Assembly (NCBI GenBank): GCA_902531175.1
Contig: CACADE010000001.1
Location: forward strand, 264,289-328,288
Source: an uncultured Pelagibacteraceae bacterium
Lineage (GTDB): Bacteria; Pseudomonadota; Alphaproteobacteria; Pelagibacterales; Pelagibacteraceae
Length of the DNA: 64,000 bases
Direction of reading: 5' to 3'
Shown: positions 8,966-18,193 of the stretch, piece by piece
Numbering within the stretch: the stretch's first letter is position 1
Layout: the number at the start of each line of letters is the position of its first letter
The notes under the pieces: generated by a model
Seen by the model: only the letters and a program-made list of their open reading frames with translations
The model's database searches: none
What the model was told of the DNA's origin: nothing
Position numbers and translations under genes: made by a program

Positions 8966-10182
8966 TGAACGTAGATGATATAAAAAAAGAATTTCCAATT
9001 TTTGACGATAAAATTCAAAATAATGATTTAGTATATTTAGATAGTGCTAATTCATCTCAAAAACCAAGAGTTGTTGTAGATAGAATTTATGATTTTTATA
9101 CAAAAGAGTTTTCTAATGTAGGTAGAAGTGTTCATTATTTGGCGGTTGCTGCTACTAATTTATATGAACAAACAAGGGTTTCAGTTCAAAAATATATTAA
9201 TGCTAAAGATAAAGATGAAATCGTATTTACTAAAGGAGCTACAGAAGCAATTAATTTAGTCGCTAACACTTTTGGTCAAAAATATTTATCTGAAGGAGAT
9301 GAAGTATTGTTGACTGAACTTGAGCATCATTCAAATTATGTTCCTTGGCACTTTCTAAGAAAAGCAAAAAATATAAGAATAGAATTTGCAGAAATTAACG
9401 ATGATGGCGAAGTAACATTAGAAGCTATAGAAAAAAAAATTACAAACAAAACAAAGATAATTAGTGTAAGTCATTTGTCGAATGTAACAGGCGCAATATT
9501 ACCAATCAAACAAATTGTACAATTGGCTCATTCGAAAAATATACCGGTTTTAATTGATGGTTGCCAAGGTGCGCCTCACTTAAAATTAGATATGCAAGAT
9601 ATTGACTGTGATTTTTATGCAATATCTGGACATAAAATGTACGGACCAACAGGAATAGGTATTCTATATGCTAAAAAAAAATGGCTTGAAGATTTACCCC
9701 CATATCAAGGTGGAGGAGGAATGATAAATGAGGTTAAAAAAGAAGGTATTACTTATGGTGAATTACCTAACAAATATGAGGCTGGCACAATGGCTACAGC
9801 CCAAGTTATAGCTTTTAATGAGTCCATAAAATTTATGGAAAAAATTGGTATTCAAAATATTGAAAAACATGAAAAAGAATTATTAGACTACGGATTAGAA
9901 AAGTTAAGAAAAAATAATTCAGTTAATATTATAGGAAATCCAAAAGAAAAGGGTGGGGTTATATCATTTACTATTAAAGGTGTTCATCCACATGATATCG
10001 CAACAATTCTTGATGAAGATGGAGTAGCCATTAGAGCAGGGCATCACTGCTGTCAAATATTACATGATAAATTAAATTTACCTGCAACCGCAAGAGCTTC
10101 ATTTGGGGTTTATAATACGAAAGATGATATTGATAAACTTGATGAGGCAATAAATAAATGTAAAAAAATTTTTAACTTATAA
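8965..10182 (+). CDS. sufS: cysteine desulfurase SufS (class II)
   Basis: SufS is a PLP-dependent enzyme that takes sulfur from L-cysteine as a persulfide, releasing alanine. The 405-aa protein has the PLP lysine at about Lys224 in SGHKMYGPTG, the LTELEHHSN block near 117-124, and the catalytic cysteine at Cys362 in RAGHHCCQ. The short loop around this Cys marks the group II (SufS/CsdA) type. An unusual second Cys follows at 363 where many homologues have Ala. In this operon the partner that accepts sulfur is probably the downstream SufU, because no sufE is present. Confidence 0.95.
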   Translation: MNVDDIKKEFPIFDDKIQNNDLVYLDSANSSQKPRVVVDRIYDFYTKEFSNVGRSVHYLAVAATNLYEQTRVSVQKYINAKDKDEIVFTKGATEAINLVANTFGQKYLSEGDEVLLTELEHHSNYVPWHFLRKAKNIRIEFAEINDDGEVTLEAIEKKITNKTKIISVSHLSNVTGAILPIKQIVQLAHSKNIPVLIDGCQGAPHLKLDMQDIDCDFYAISGHKMYGPTGIGILYAKKKWLEDLPPYQGGGGMINEVKKEGITYGELPNKYEAGTMATAQVIAFNESIKFMEKIGIQNIEKHEKELLDYGLEKLRKNNSVNIIGNPKEKGGVISFTIKGVHPHDIATILDEDGVAIRAGHHCCQILHDKLNLPATARASFGVYNTKDDIDKLDEAINKCKKIFNL

Positions 10183-10646
10183 TGGACTTAAAAGATTTAT
10201 ATCAAGAGATAATATTAGACCATGGAAAAAATCCAAGGAATTTAGGAAAGTTTGACAATTATAATAAAGATGCAAAGGGAAATAATCCCTTATGTGGTGA
10301 TAACGTTCATGTTTATCTCAGATTAAATGAAAATAAAAAAGTTGAAGATATTGCATTTGAAGGCCATGGGTGTGCTATTTCAATGGCATCTGCATCAATC
10401 ATGACTGATATGGTTAGAGGCAAAGAAGAGAAAGAGGTAAAAGAAATTGTAACTGATTTTTTAGGAATGATAAAAGAAAAAGATTCTTTAGAAACCAAGA
10501 TTTTAAAAGATGACGAAAAAACTAAATTAATGAGTTTATCGGGTGTTAAACAATATCCCATGAGAGTAAAGTGTGCAACTTTATCTTGGCATACTCTTAC
10601 ATCTGCATTAGATAATTCTGATCAAATTGTAAAAACAGAGGATTGA
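10182..10646 (+). CDS. sufU: SufU-type Fe-S / sulfur-transfer protein
   Basis: SufU is an IscU-fold protein that accepts persulfide sulfur from SufS in systems lacking SufE. In 154 aa it has the ligand set Cys38 and Asp40 (PLCGD), Cys64 (GHGCAIS) and Cys131 (RVKCATLSWHT). The extra GVKQYPMR-type insertion before the last Cys separates SufU from IscU. The classical IscU LPPVK motif is absent, so HscA-type chaperone delivery is not expected. Its ATG overlaps the sufS stop by one base, in line with a direct SufS partnership. Confidence 0.93.
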   Translation: MDLKDLYQEIILDHGKNPRNLGKFDNYNKDAKGNNPLCGDNVHVYLRLNENKKVEDIAFEGHGCAISMASASIMTDMVRGKEEKEVKEIVTDFLGMIKEKDSLETKILKDDEKTKLMSLSGVKQYPMRVKCATLSWHTLTSALDNSDQIVKTED

Positions 10647-10648
10647 AA

Positions 10649-10945
10649 ATGGATCTTAAAGAAAAAGTAATTGCTGAAATAAAAAAAATTTATGATCCTG
10701 AGATACCTGTTAATATATATGAATTAGGATTGATATACGATATTATCGTTAATAATTCTGAAGTTAAGGTTAAAATGACTTTAACCACACCAAATTGTCC
10801 AGTAGCTGAAAGTTTGCCTAAAGAAGTTAAAGACAGTATATTAGAAATTAAAGAAGTTTCAAAAGTAGATCTTGATTTGGTCTGGGAACCACCATGGGAT
10901 AAATCTATGATGTCTGAAGCTGCAAAACTTGAATTAAATTTATGA
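10649..10945 (+). CDS. sufT: SufT / MIP18-family (DUF59) Fe-S maturation factor
   Basis: The product is a small cytosolic protein of the DUF59 family that helps mature Fe-S proteins. In 98 aa it shows DPEIPVNIYELGLIYDI at residues 16-32 and the conserved LTTPNCP around Cys50. The ATG at 10649 was chosen, two bases after the sufU stop; an in-frame TTG at 10643 would only add two residues. A C-terminal VWEPPWDKSMMSEAAK is typical of SufT. It is the seventh gene of the operon and overlaps the start of the A-type carrier gene by 4 bases. Confidence 0.92.
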   Translation: MDLKEKVIAEIKKIYDPEIPVNIYELGLIYDIIVNNSEVKVKMTLTTPNCPVAESLPKEVKDSILEIKEVSKVDLDLVWEPPWDKSMMSEAAKLELNL

Positions 10946-11277
10946 CAAAACAAATTATAACATTAAGCGACAACGCAGCTCAAAGAATAAAAGAAATTAT
11001 GTCTAATGCTGAAAAAGACTCTTTAGGAGTTAGAGTTGGTGTTAAGTCAGGTGGGTGCGCAGGGATGTCCTATGTTATGGAGTATACAAAAGAAGCTAAC
11101 CCTAATGACGAAGTAATAGAAGATAAGGGTGTAAAGGTGTTTATAGATTCTGCAGCAGTAATGTATTTACTTGGAACAGAAATGGATTTTAAAAAAGAAA
11201 AATTTTCTTCACAATTTGTATTCAATAACCCGAATGAAACAGAAAGATGTGGATGTGGAGAATCCTTTAAAATATAG
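10942..11277 (+). CDS. sufA: A-type Fe-S carrier protein (SufA/IscA/ErpA family)
   Basis: This A-type carrier ferries assembled Fe-S clusters to apoproteins. The 111-aa sequence has the three invariant cysteines: Cys39 in SGGCAGMSY, and Cys103 and Cys105 in ERCGCGESF. This is the full HesB/IscA domain with nothing added. SufA, IscA and ErpA cannot be separated securely by sequence alone; the name follows operon position. It is the last gene of the SUF operon, overlapping sufT by 4 bases (ATGA). No hairpin terminator is visible after its stop. Confidence 0.9.
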   Translation: MTKQIITLSDNAAQRIKEIMSNAEKDSLGVRVGVKSGGCAGMSYVMEYTKEANPNDEVIEDKGVKVFIDSAAVMYLLGTEMDFKKEKFSSQFVFNNPNETERCGCGESFKI

Positions 11278-11300
11278 TATTTAATATACGCATATCAGCA

Positions 11301-11329
11301 TTGCGTTTATTGCATATCTATGATAGAAT
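11301..11329 (+). promoter_or_regulatory. possible promoter for the 54-aa gene
   Basis: TTGCGT (11301-11306) is followed after a 17-bp spacer by TAGAAT (11324-11329). Transcription would start at about 11336, essentially on the A of the ATG at 11337, giving a leaderless mRNA. Chosen by eye in AT-rich DNA, so weak. Confidence 0.25.
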
Positions 11330-11336
11330 CATTGAT

Positions 11337-11501
11337 ATGAATACTTTTGAGCATAAAAACCTAATTAACTCTGAAGTTAAAACTCAGAAAAGAAAATTTT
11401 TATTCAGAAGTTTAATCAAACCAGTAGAAGCGGGCGCACATGGCACCCTCAACTACGTGGTTAAAAAAGGTTTAGGAAAAAATAAAATAGCTAAAAAATA
11501 A
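11337..11501 (+). CDS. small basic protein of unknown function
   Basis: A 54-aa frame fills the space between the SUF operon and the convergent glnA. It is strongly basic (many Lys/Arg), has no membrane segment or signal peptide, and contains a less biased centre, KPVEAGAHGTLNYVVKKGLG, that reads like a folded or conserved stretch. I do not recognise the family. The ATG at 11337 is preferred over an in-frame TTG at 11301 because a promoter-like pair sits between them. There is no clear Shine-Dalgarno sequence. It could be spurious, but the composition of the central part and the otherwise empty 230-base space argue that it is real. Confidence 0.5.
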   Translation: MNTFEHKNLINSEVKTQKRKFLFRSLIKPVEAGAHGTLNYVVKKGLGKNKIAKK

Positions 11502-11510
11502 AGAAGCTAT

Positions 11511-12917
11511 CTAACAACTATAGTACATATCAAACTCAATAGGATGAGGTGTATGTTCAAAGTTGTGTATCTCCTCAAATTTAAGAGCGATGTAAGCGTC
11601 AATTTGATCGTCAGTAAATACTCCACCTTGAGTTAAAAACTTCCTATCTTTATCTAAACTTTCCATTGCTTCTCTTAATGATCCGCAAACAGTTGGAACT
11701 TTTTTGACTTCCTTCTCTGATAAAGCGTAAAGATCTTTATCAAAGGATTTACCTGGATCAATTTTATTTTTGATACCATCAATTCCTGCCATTAACATCG
11801 ATGCAAATGTTAAATACGGATTACCAGATGCGTCTGGGAATCTAATTTCACATCTTGCTCCTTTTTTGCTTAGAGTTATCGGAATCCTACAAGAAGCTGA
11901 TCTGTTTCTAGCAGAATAAGCAAGTAATACCGGAGCTTCAAAACCTGGAATTAATCTTTTGTAACTATTTGTTGTAGCATTTGAAAATGCATTAATCGCC
12001 TTAGCATGTTTAAGTATTCCACCAATATAATAAAGCGCAGTTTGTGACAAACCTGAATATTTATTTCCAGAAAAAACTGGAGTTTTTCCTTTCCAAACTG
12101 ATTGGTGAACGTGCATTCCTGATCCATTATCACCTTTTACAGGTTTAGGCATAAACGTAGCAGTTTTACCAAATGAATGTGAAACCATTTGAACTACATA
12201 TTTGTATAATTGAACATTATCTGCTTGATCAACTAATGTACCAAAAAGCATTCCAAGTTCGTGTTGACTTGGAGCAACTTCATGGTGATGTTTTTCAACT
12301 GTAATACCTACGTCTCTTAAACCTTTTAGGTATTCACCTCTTATATCCTGAGCACTATCTACTGGAGGGACTGGAAAATATCCACCTTTAACTCCAGGTC
12401 TATGACCCATATTTCCGTTTTCATAATTTTTTCCTGAATTATATGGACCTTCAGTACTATCTATTGAAAAACTTGTTTCGTTCATATCGTTTTTGATTTT
12501 TACATCATCAAAAACAAAAAATTCTGGTTCAGGACCAAAGTAAGCTTTATCACCTATACCAGTCTTCTTTAAATAAGCTTCAGCTTTCTTCGCTATTCCT
12601 CTTGGATCTCTTTCATAAGGATTTCTTTTAATTGCATCTAAAATATCGCAAAATAAAACAAGAGTATTATGAGATGTAAATGGATCAACGATTTGTCTGT
12701 TTAAATCTGGTTTTAATATCATGTCAGATTCATTTATTGCCTTCCATCCAGCAATAGACGATCCATCAAAAAATACACCATCTGTTAACATGTCCCCATC
12801 AACTACCGATGCATCCATAGTTAAGTGCTGTAATTTACCTCTTGGGTCTGTAAATCTTAAATCGACAAACTCAATTTGCTTATCTTTCATCATTTTTAGA
12901 ACTTTGCTTGCGCTCAT
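11511..12917 (-). CDS. glnA: glutamine synthetase type I
   Basis: GlnA makes glutamine from glutamate, ammonia and ATP, the main entry of nitrogen into biomass. The 468-aa product has the GSI length and blocks: DGSSIAGW, the EPEFFVFDD metal site, the HHEVAPSQHELG stretch, NGSGMHVHQS in the ATP site, and NRSASCRIP. Tyr397 in DLYALSEKE sits exactly where GlnE adenylylates enterobacterial GSI, so covalent control is possible. A strong Shine-Dalgarno precedes the ATG. No glnB, ntrBC or riboswitch-like structure is next to it. It is transcribed alone, convergent to the small gene at 11337. Confidence 0.96.
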   Translation of the reverse strand: MSASKVLKMMKDKQIEFVDLRFTDPRGKLQHLTMDASVVDGDMLTDGVFFDGSSIAGWKAINESDMILKPDLNRQIVDPFTSHNTLVLFCDILDAIKRNPYERDPRGIAKKAEAYLKKTGIGDKAYFGPEPEFFVFDDVKIKNDMNETSFSIDSTEGPYNSGKNYENGNMGHRPGVKGGYFPVPPVDSAQDIRGEYLKGLRDVGITVEKHHHEVAPSQHELGMLFGTLVDQADNVQLYKYVVQMVSHSFGKTATFMPKPVKGDNGSGMHVHQSVWKGKTPVFSGNKYSGLSQTALYYIGGILKHAKAINAFSNATTNSYKRLIPGFEAPVLLAYSARNRSASCRIPITLSKKGARCEIRFPDASGNPYLTFASMLMAGIDGIKNKIDPGKSFDKDLYALSEKEVKKVPTVCGSLREAMESLDKDRKFLTQGGVFTDDQIDAYIALKFEEIHNFEHTPHPIEFDMYYSC

Positions 12918-12921
12918 ATTA

Positions 12922-12927
12922 TCTCCT
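12922..12927 (-). promoter_or_regulatory. strong Shine-Dalgarno of glnA
   Basis: On the minus strand AGGAGA lies 4 bases before the glnA ATG (12915-12917). Strong sites of this kind are rare in the window and otherwise precede mainly binding-protein genes, which points to high translation of glnA. Confidence 0.7.
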
Positions 12928-13062
12928 GTAGAATTAAATATCTGGGTTAATTACCAATATTGTTATAATAAAGAATACATATAATGAGGATATCACCTAT
13001 GCAATTTAAACATATAATTATGCCAATAATTTCAATGCTTTTTTATCAATCATAAGTTGAAT

Positions 13063-13542
13063 ATGACTTTATTAAATAAAGAACCAGTTAAAAGAGCAGA
13101 GAAGTGTCTTAAAGAGTTTGATGAAAATTTATCAGTTGTAGAATTAGAAAATTCAGCAAAAACAGCTTTGGATGCAGCGAATTCATTAAATTGTGAAGTA
13201 GGAGCAATTGTAAAAAGTCTACTTATTAAGATAGAAAATGATTTTTTACTTTGTTTAGTTTCTGGTGACAAAAGATGTTCGTTAAATAAATTAAAAAAAA
13301 TTTCTAAAAAAAAAAATGTAAGAATGGCTTCTGCTGACGAGGTTAAGTCTCAAACAGGATATACAATTGGAGGTGTATCTCCTGTAGGTCATATAAATAA
13401 AATTCAAATATTTATAGATGATTCTTTAAGTAGATTTAAAGATATTTTTGCTGCAGCTGGTCATCCTAATGTCATTTTTAAGATCAATTATGAAAAATTA
13501 ATTCAAATTACAAAAGGTAATGTGAAAGATATTACAGAATGA
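13063..13542 (+). CDS. YbaK/ProX-type aminoacyl-tRNA deacylase
   Basis: This 159-aa single-domain protein of the YbaK/EbsC family hydrolyses mischarged tRNAs such as Ala- or Cys-tRNA-Pro. Recognisable parts are EVGAIVKSLLIK, CLVSGDKRCSLNKL with the conserved Lys, GYTIGGVSPVGH, and a C-terminal AAAGHPNVIFKINYEKL. The start is ATG 13063; an in-frame TTG six bases earlier adds two residues. No ProRS fusion or neighbour is present, so its exact tRNA is unknown. Its stop overlaps the ATG of the next transporter by 4 bases (ATGA), so the two are translationally coupled. Confidence 0.87.
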   Translation: MTLLNKEPVKRAEKCLKEFDENLSVVELENSAKTALDAANSLNCEVGAIVKSLLIKIENDFLLCLVSGDKRCSLNKLKKISKKKNVRMASADEVKSQTGYTIGGVSPVGHINKIQIFIDDSLSRFKDIFAAAGHPNVIFKINYEKLIQITKGNVKDITE

Positions 13543-14426
13543 AGCAAGCTAATTTAACAGATTATATTTTATTAACATTATTATCGATAATTTGGGCATC
13601 TGCTTTTTTTAATATAAAAATTGCAACAGAATCTTTCGGTCCAATGACAATTGCTTTTTTGAGAGTATTTTTTGGATCTATACCAGTATTAATTTTGTGT
13701 TTTTATAAAAAAATAGTAATTGAAGCATTTTCAAAAGATTGGTATTGGTTCATGTTAATAGGACTAATCAATTTAGTTATACCATTCTTTTTAATTGCTT
13801 ACGGGGTAAAGTCTGTGCAAAGTAATTTGGCAGCAATTTTGATGTCCACTACTCCTTTGAGCTCTACTGTATTAGGTCACTTTTATACAAAAAACGAAAA
13901 ATTTAATTTTGCAAAAACTGTTGGGATATTAATTGGATTTGCAGGAATTGTTTATTTATTTTCTGACAATATTTTAATAGATGAAAATAATTTTCTTTCA
14001 GCAATATTAATTTTGATAGGATCAACATGTTATGTAATAGGTGGAGTTTTAACACTTAAAATTAGCAAGAAAAAAAACGAAAACGTTACTGGATCAATAT
14101 TAATTTGGGCGACTCTGATTTTATTCCCTTTGATGTGTTTATTAGAAACTCCATGGGAAAATACTCCATCATTAAATTCAACCGTGTCAGTAATTTATCT
14201 TGGTATAGTACCAACAGGAGTTGCATGGCTTTTAAGGTTTAAAATTTTGAAAAAGAATGGTTTAATTTTTCAATCTCAAGTCTCATACTTAATTCCAATC
14301 TTTGGAATTATTTTAGGCTATATATTTTTAAGTGAATTAATAACTTACAAGGTATTAATATCTTTATTGGCTGTAGTTGTAGGAATTTATTTTGTTAGAA
14401 AAGCAGATACAAAAATTATTATTTAA
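13539..14426 (+). CDS. EamA-family (DMT) inner-membrane transporter
   Basis: This 295-aa polytopic protein has about ten hydrophobic segments and the two tandem EamA repeats of the drug/metabolite transporter superfamily. The first repeat begins ILLTLLSIIWASAFF, and the second contains ATLILFPLMCLLE and PTGVAWLLRF. Family members export amino acids or other metabolites; the substrate cannot be read from sequence. It overlaps the YbaK-type gene by 4 bases and its 3' end overlaps the convergent methyltransferase gene by 8 bases. Confidence 0.85.
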   Translation: MKQANLTDYILLTLLSIIWASAFFNIKIATESFGPMTIAFLRVFFGSIPVLILCFYKKIVIEAFSKDWYWFMLIGLINLVIPFFLIAYGVKSVQSNLAAILMSTTPLSSTVLGHFYTKNEKFNFAKTVGILIGFAGIVYLFSDNILIDENNFLSAILILIGSTCYVIGGVLTLKISKKKNENVTGSILIWATLILFPLMCLLETPWENTPSLNSTVSVIYLGIVPTGVAWLLRFKILKKNGLIFQSQVSYLIPIFGIILGYIFLSELITYKVLISLLAVVVGIYFVRKADTKIII

Positions 14427-15336
14427 GTAAAGATAAAGAGCTAATATGCTCTGGTTTTGTCTCACAACATCCACCTAAAATTGTTGCCCCACCTTCTATA
14501 AACTTTTTTGATAGATTATAAAATTCATTTGCATCAAAATTATCTCTTTTTCCTAAAGATTGATTAGGATTTACTCCAATTTCATGAGGTTTTGCTGTAT
14601 TAAATGTCTGTATTGGACCTGGTTCATCAACTCCCCATAAATTTATTTTAAATCCAAATGGTACTTCACAATTTAAAAATTTATCTAATACGGATAATGA
14701 TATTTCAGGAGAAACACATGCACAAACTACACCGAGTGTATTTTCATGTTTAATAATTTCAATTAATTGCTCAATTTTTTCTTCTGAGGGTAGGTCACCA
14801 TTTTTTTTTAAATGTATTCCAATTAAAACTTTTTTGTTTAATTTTTTAGATATATTAAGAGCGGCTTTAACTTCATTAGTGCTGCTAATAACATCTAAGT
14901 ATAAAAAATCAGTAAATTCACTTAAAATATCAGCTTGTTCAAACATATCTTCCTCTATTAATTTGATATCGCGATCATCAGTTATATAAGTGTCTCTTTG
15001 GCTTGGAATTGATCCAGCTACTAATATATTTTTCTTTGATAAATCTTTAGCTTTGATTGCAAGTTTGCATGCAATTTCGTTTAATTTTTTGAATTTATCA
15101 CCAACTTTATTTTCTATTAATCTAAATTTTCTACAACTAAAAGTGTTAGTAACAATAACATCTGAGCCTGCGTTGATATATGATAGATGAGTATCAACTA
15201 ACATTTGATGATATTTTTCATCCAACAAAGCGCTAGCAGACCATAAAGTCCCCATAGATACCATTCCTTTTTCAAGTAATAATTGACCCATACCACCATC
15301 TAAAATTCTTATTTTTTTAAAAAAATTGTTATCCAT
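14419..15336 (-). CDS. homocysteine S-methyltransferase family protein
   Basis: This zinc-dependent methyltransferase family regenerates methionine from homocysteine using donors such as S-methylmethionine or betaine. The 305-aa barrel starts with ILDGGMGQLLLEKG and has zinc-ligand candidates Cys205/Cys207 (VVCACVS) plus Cys290 and Cys291 (LGGCCETKPEH). The ATG at 15336 (MDNNFF) was chosen; it overlaps the upstream transporter stop by 8 bases, while the longer frame from 15369 overlaps it by 41. There is no MetH-type cobalamin domain. The methyl donor is unknown. The partner gene in the operon is a metabolite exporter-type protein. Confidence 0.85.
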   Translation of the reverse strand: MDNNFFKKIRILDGGMGQLLLEKGMVSMGTLWSASALLDEKYHQMLVDTHLSYINAGSDVIVTNTFSCRKFRLIENKVGDKFKKLNEIACKLAIKAKDLSKKNILVAGSIPSQRDTYITDDRDIKLIEEDMFEQADILSEFTDFLYLDVISSTNEVKAALNISKKLNKKVLIGIHLKKNGDLPSEEKIEQLIEIIKHENTLGVVCACVSPEISLSVLDKFLNCEVPFGFKINLWGVDEPGPIQTFNTAKPHEIGVNPNQSLGKRDNFDANEFYNLSKKFIEGGATILGGCCETKPEHISSLSLLK

Positions 15337-16189
15337 TTTTTTTATCCCTTGTAGCAATAAATACTCCAATGGTTGTTATTAAAAAACCAATTATGTCAGT
15401 AAATGTTAATTGTTCATTTAAAAATATCCATGCCATCACTGCTGAAGTAGGAGGTACTAAAAAAAATAAAGTAGTAGTTTTGCCCACAGTACCCCTTTTG
15501 ATTAAAAACATAAGAATAGTAAAAGCTCCAAATGAAACTAATATAATTTGGTGAGACATACCTAATATAAAACTAGTTGTAAAATTTATGTAAGCATTTT
15601 CAAATATAAACATTAATAATAAATTAAAAAGGCAACCACCAACTGCTTGATACGCATTGTTAACTGACAAAGCTAAATTTCCACTCAATTTTTTTTGCCA
15701 CAATGTTCCAGCCGTTATTGCAAATAAAGCTAAGACTGTAGCTAACAATCCTAAAGGAGGAATTTCTTTTCCAAAATCAATACCTAAGACAGTGACAGAA
15801 CCAATGAAACCTAAACTGATACCTACCCACTGTTTCCAAGATATTTTTTCTCCAAAAATAGGACCAGATAAAATATTTGTTAAAATCGGTTGAAGTGTAA
15901 CTATTAAAGCTACAATTGCAGCTGGCATCCCAATTGAAAATGCATACCAACATCCACCTAAATAAATCCCATGAAATAAAATACCTGTTGAAAGACTTTC
16001 AATAATATTTTTTAATTTTCCGAAAATTTTATCATTACTGAGATAAGCAAATACAAGAAAACCAATTGTTACGATCCCAAATCTAAATGCTAAAGCTGCA
16101 AATGGAGAAGCGTTTTGAACAATTTCTTTCCCAGATATGAATGCCGATGACCATAACAATATAAAGAGCAAAGGAAATGATTTTGTCAT
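15329..16189 (-). CDS. EamA-family (DMT) inner-membrane transporter
   Basis: A 286-aa protein with about ten membrane segments and two EamA repeats. It starts MTKSFPLLFILLWSSAFISG, the typical DMT first helix; the second repeat includes LIKRGTVGKTTTLFFLVPPTSA and LNEQLTFTDIIGFL, the signature of the RhaT/EamA exporter group. The substrate is unknown. It heads a two-gene minus-strand unit with the homocysteine methyltransferase, so a link to methylated or sulfur amino acids is possible but not shown. Only 23 bases separate its start from the upstream ABC ATPase stop. Confidence 0.85.
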   Translation of the reverse strand: MTKSFPLLFILLWSSAFISGKEIVQNASPFAALAFRFGIVTIGFLVFAYLSNDKIFGKLKNIIESLSTGILFHGIYLGGCWYAFSIGMPAAIVALIVTLQPILTNILSGPIFGEKISWKQWVGISLGFIGSVTVLGIDFGKEIPPLGLLATVLALFAITAGTLWQKKLSGNLALSVNNAYQAVGGCLFNLLLMFIFENAYINFTTSFILGMSHQIILVSFGAFTILMFLIKRGTVGKTTTLFFLVPPTSAVMAWIFLNEQLTFTDIIGFLITTIGVFIATRDKKNG

Positions 16190-16212
16190 GGTAAAGATAT
16201 ATGGCGTAATAT

Positions 16213-17010
16213 CTAATTTTTGTTGTGAATTCTATCCATTTCTTGAAGTTCGACTTCAAGTTTGTCTAATTCTTCACCACCAGCCATCATACTAAGAAGC
16301 TTTTCTCTAGAAATATCTTTTTTTTGGAATGTCCCCATGCTTTTTCCTCGGTTAAGTACAGTGAAACTATTACCAACAGGGTAAGCATGATGTACATTAT
16401 GAGTAATTAAAATTACAGCCAATCCCTCAGATGCGGCCTTTACAATATATTTTAATACCATTGATGCTTGATGAACTCCTAAAGCAGAAGTTGGTTCATC
16501 TAAAACTAAAACTTTTGCTCCAAAATATATAGCACGTGATATTGCTAGGCATTGTCTTTCACCACCGGACATAGTTCCAACTGCCTGAGATGGATCTCTA
16601 ACATCGATACCTATCTGTCCCATCCTATCTGCTGCTATCTTATTTGCTTTCTCCACATCAAAAGTTTTAAGGAAAGGAATACCTTTTTGAGGCTCTCTTC
16701 CCATAAAAAAATTTCTAGTAACACTCATTAAAGGAACTAACGCTAGATCTTGATAAACTGTTCCTATACCAATATCTAAAGCATCTTTAGGTGAGTCAAA
16801 AACAATTTTATTATCTTCAAATATAATTTCTCCTTCATCAGGCTTATGAACACCTGCTAAAGTTTTAATTAAAGTCGACTTTCCTGCTCCATTATCTCCA
16901 AGCAAGCACATGATCTCACCTTTTTTTAATCTCATAGTGACATCTTTAAGCGCTATTACCTTCCCAAAAAACTTACTAATATTATTAAATTGAACGAGAT
17001 AGTCTGACAT
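16213..17010 (-). CDS. ribose/fructose-type ABC importer, ATP-binding protein
   Basis: This 265-aa ATPase carries one nucleotide-binding domain, as in FrcA, rather than the two of RbsA/XylG. Walker A is GDNGAGKST at 38-46; [10 protein letters not shown] is the signature and [11 protein letters not shown] the Walker B. It powers uptake of a sugar or polyol through the permease encoded just upstream; the two genes share one base. The importer stands beside iolE/iolG-like genes, which makes an inositol or related polyol an attractive substrate, but that is inference from context. It is the last gene of the binding protein-permease-ATPase operon. Confidence 0.93.
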   Translation of the reverse strand: MSDYLVQFNNISKFFGKVIALKDVTMRLKKGEIMCLLGDNGAGKSTLIKTLAGVHKPDEGEIIFEDNKIVFDSPKDALDIGIGTVYQDLALVPLMSVTRNFFMGREPQKGIPFLKTFDVEKANKIAADRMGQIGIDVRDPSQAVGTMSGGERQCLAISRAIYFGAKVLVLDEPTSALGVHQASMVLKYIVKAASEGLAVILITHNVHHAYPVGNSFTVLNRGKSMGTFQKKDISREKLLSMMAGGEELDKLEVELQEMDRIHNKN

Positions 17011-18137
17011 TATTTAGTCTCAGTCACTTTCTTTCTGATATAGTTATTAAACACTACAGCTATCAACATCATTGCTCCTAAGAAAACTTTAAACCAATCA
17101 GTGTCAACATCTGTATAAAATATTCCCATAGATACAGTGCCAAATATAATTGCACCAAAAGCAGCACCTATTGCAGATCCATATCCTCCAGTTAAGAGAC
17201 ACCCACCAACAACAGCAGCTGCAATAGCTTCTAGTTCTTTTAAAGTACCTCTCATAGTATCTGCAGAACCCGCATCTAATACTTGAATACAAGCAAAAAT
17301 AGTTGAAGCCACTGCTGTACCAATAAATAGACTTATTTTTACCCTTCCAACAGGCACACCCACATTTGTTGCTCCAACTTTATCGCCTCCAGATGCGAAG
17401 ATCCAATTACCGTATCTTGTTTTCATCAATATCCATGTTGCAAACAATGTTAATGCAATAAACCAAATAACTGATGGAGGTATTCCAGTTGCAAGAGGAG
17501 TTCCATCAGTTCTTAGTTCAATTAATTTTAATGATCCCAACCAAGTAAAAAGCCATTTAAAAGTATCTGTAGCAAATAACCAAGCTAATGGATCATCTTC
17601 AATTAATACTCTTAGTCCTGGAACTTGAGTTCTACCAGTAATCAATCTTGTTATTGCTAATGTCAAACCTCTTAAAATAAAAAGCATTGCAAGTGTTACA
17701 ATAAAAGATGGCAAACCAGTTTTGACAACCATTATGCCATTAAAGTATCCAACCAATACTGCCATAGCGAAAGCAAAAACTATACTCATCCATAAAGGCC
17801 AACCCCAGTAAATCGCTGGAATTGCAATACAAATTCCAGCAAAGCCAATCATTGATCCAATTGACAAATCAAATTCACCGCCAATCATTAACATCGCTGC
17901 TGCTATTGCTATAATTCCTAAATTAGCTGAAACATCGAGGAAATTAAGCATTCCATAGGCGCTAAACATTCCAGTATCGCCAGCTACAATTCCAAAGAAT
18001 ATAAATACAAGTATTGAGCCACCTAATGCGCCTAGCTCAGGCCTATTCAATAAAACTCTTAGTGGTGATATTTTTTTTAGACGTTCGTCTTCATTAAGAC
18101 TACTTTTTGATGAAATACTTTTTGATTTTAATGACAT
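17010..18137 (-). CDS. ribose/fructose-type ABC importer, permease
   Basis: A 375-aa inner-membrane permease of the RbsC/FrcC (BPD_transp_2) family. A ~35-residue cytosolic Ser/Lys-rich N-terminus precedes about ten helices. Family blocks are [29 protein letters not shown] and the cytoplasmic loop [20 protein letters not shown] that contacts the ATPase. It presumably works as a homodimer with the single-domain ATPase downstream. A perfect 12-bp stem hairpin with a U-run lies between it and the upstream binding-protein gene, so its expression is likely to be lower than that of the binding protein. Confidence 0.93.
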   Translation of the reverse strand: MSLKSKSISSKSSLNEDERLKKISPLRVLLNRPELGALGGSILVFIFFGIVAGDTGMFSAYGMLNFLDVSANLGIIAIAAAMLMIGGEFDLSIGSMIGFAGICIAIPAIYWGWPLWMSIVFAFAMAVLVGYFNGIMVVKTGLPSFIVTLAMLFILRGLTLAITRLITGRTQVPGLRVLIEDDPLAWLFATDTFKWLFTWLGSLKLIELRTDGTPLATGIPPSVIWFIALTLFATWILMKTRYGNWIFASGGDKVGATNVGVPVGRVKISLFIGTAVASTIFACIQVLDAGSADTMRGTLKELEAIAAAVVGGCLLTGGYGSAIGAAFGAIIFGTVSMGIFYTDVDTDWFKVFLGAMMLIAVVFNNYIRKKVTETK

Positions 18138-18146
18138 TTAAATTTT

Positions 18147-18182
18147 GAAAAAAGGCCTGACTATAAAATTTAGTCAGGCCTT
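18147..18182 (-). terminator. intrinsic terminator/attenuator between binding-protein and permease genes
   Basis: Reading the minus strand, the 12-bp stem AAGGCCTGACTA / TAGTCAGGCCTT (18171-18182 and 18152-18163) closes a 7-base loop. A run of T (18148-18153) follows, partly in the foot of the stem. It sits in the 56-base space of one operon, so partial read-through is expected. Confidence 0.85.
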
Positions 18183-18193
18183 AAATATAGATT

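Noticed and set aside
12984..13055. A 23-codon frame (ATG to TAA) directly upstream of the YbaK-type gene, possible leader peptide
   Set aside because: Short, hydrophobic and Ile/Met-rich as random AT-rich DNA often reads; its first base overlaps a TATAAT, and no ribosome site or attenuator hairpin goes with it.
12918..13062. Possible riboswitch or PII/NtrC-type control site upstream of glnA
   Set aside because: No stable stems, no glutamine-riboswitch-like pattern and no GG/GC pair at sigma54 spacing could be seen; only the Shine-Dalgarno is convincing.
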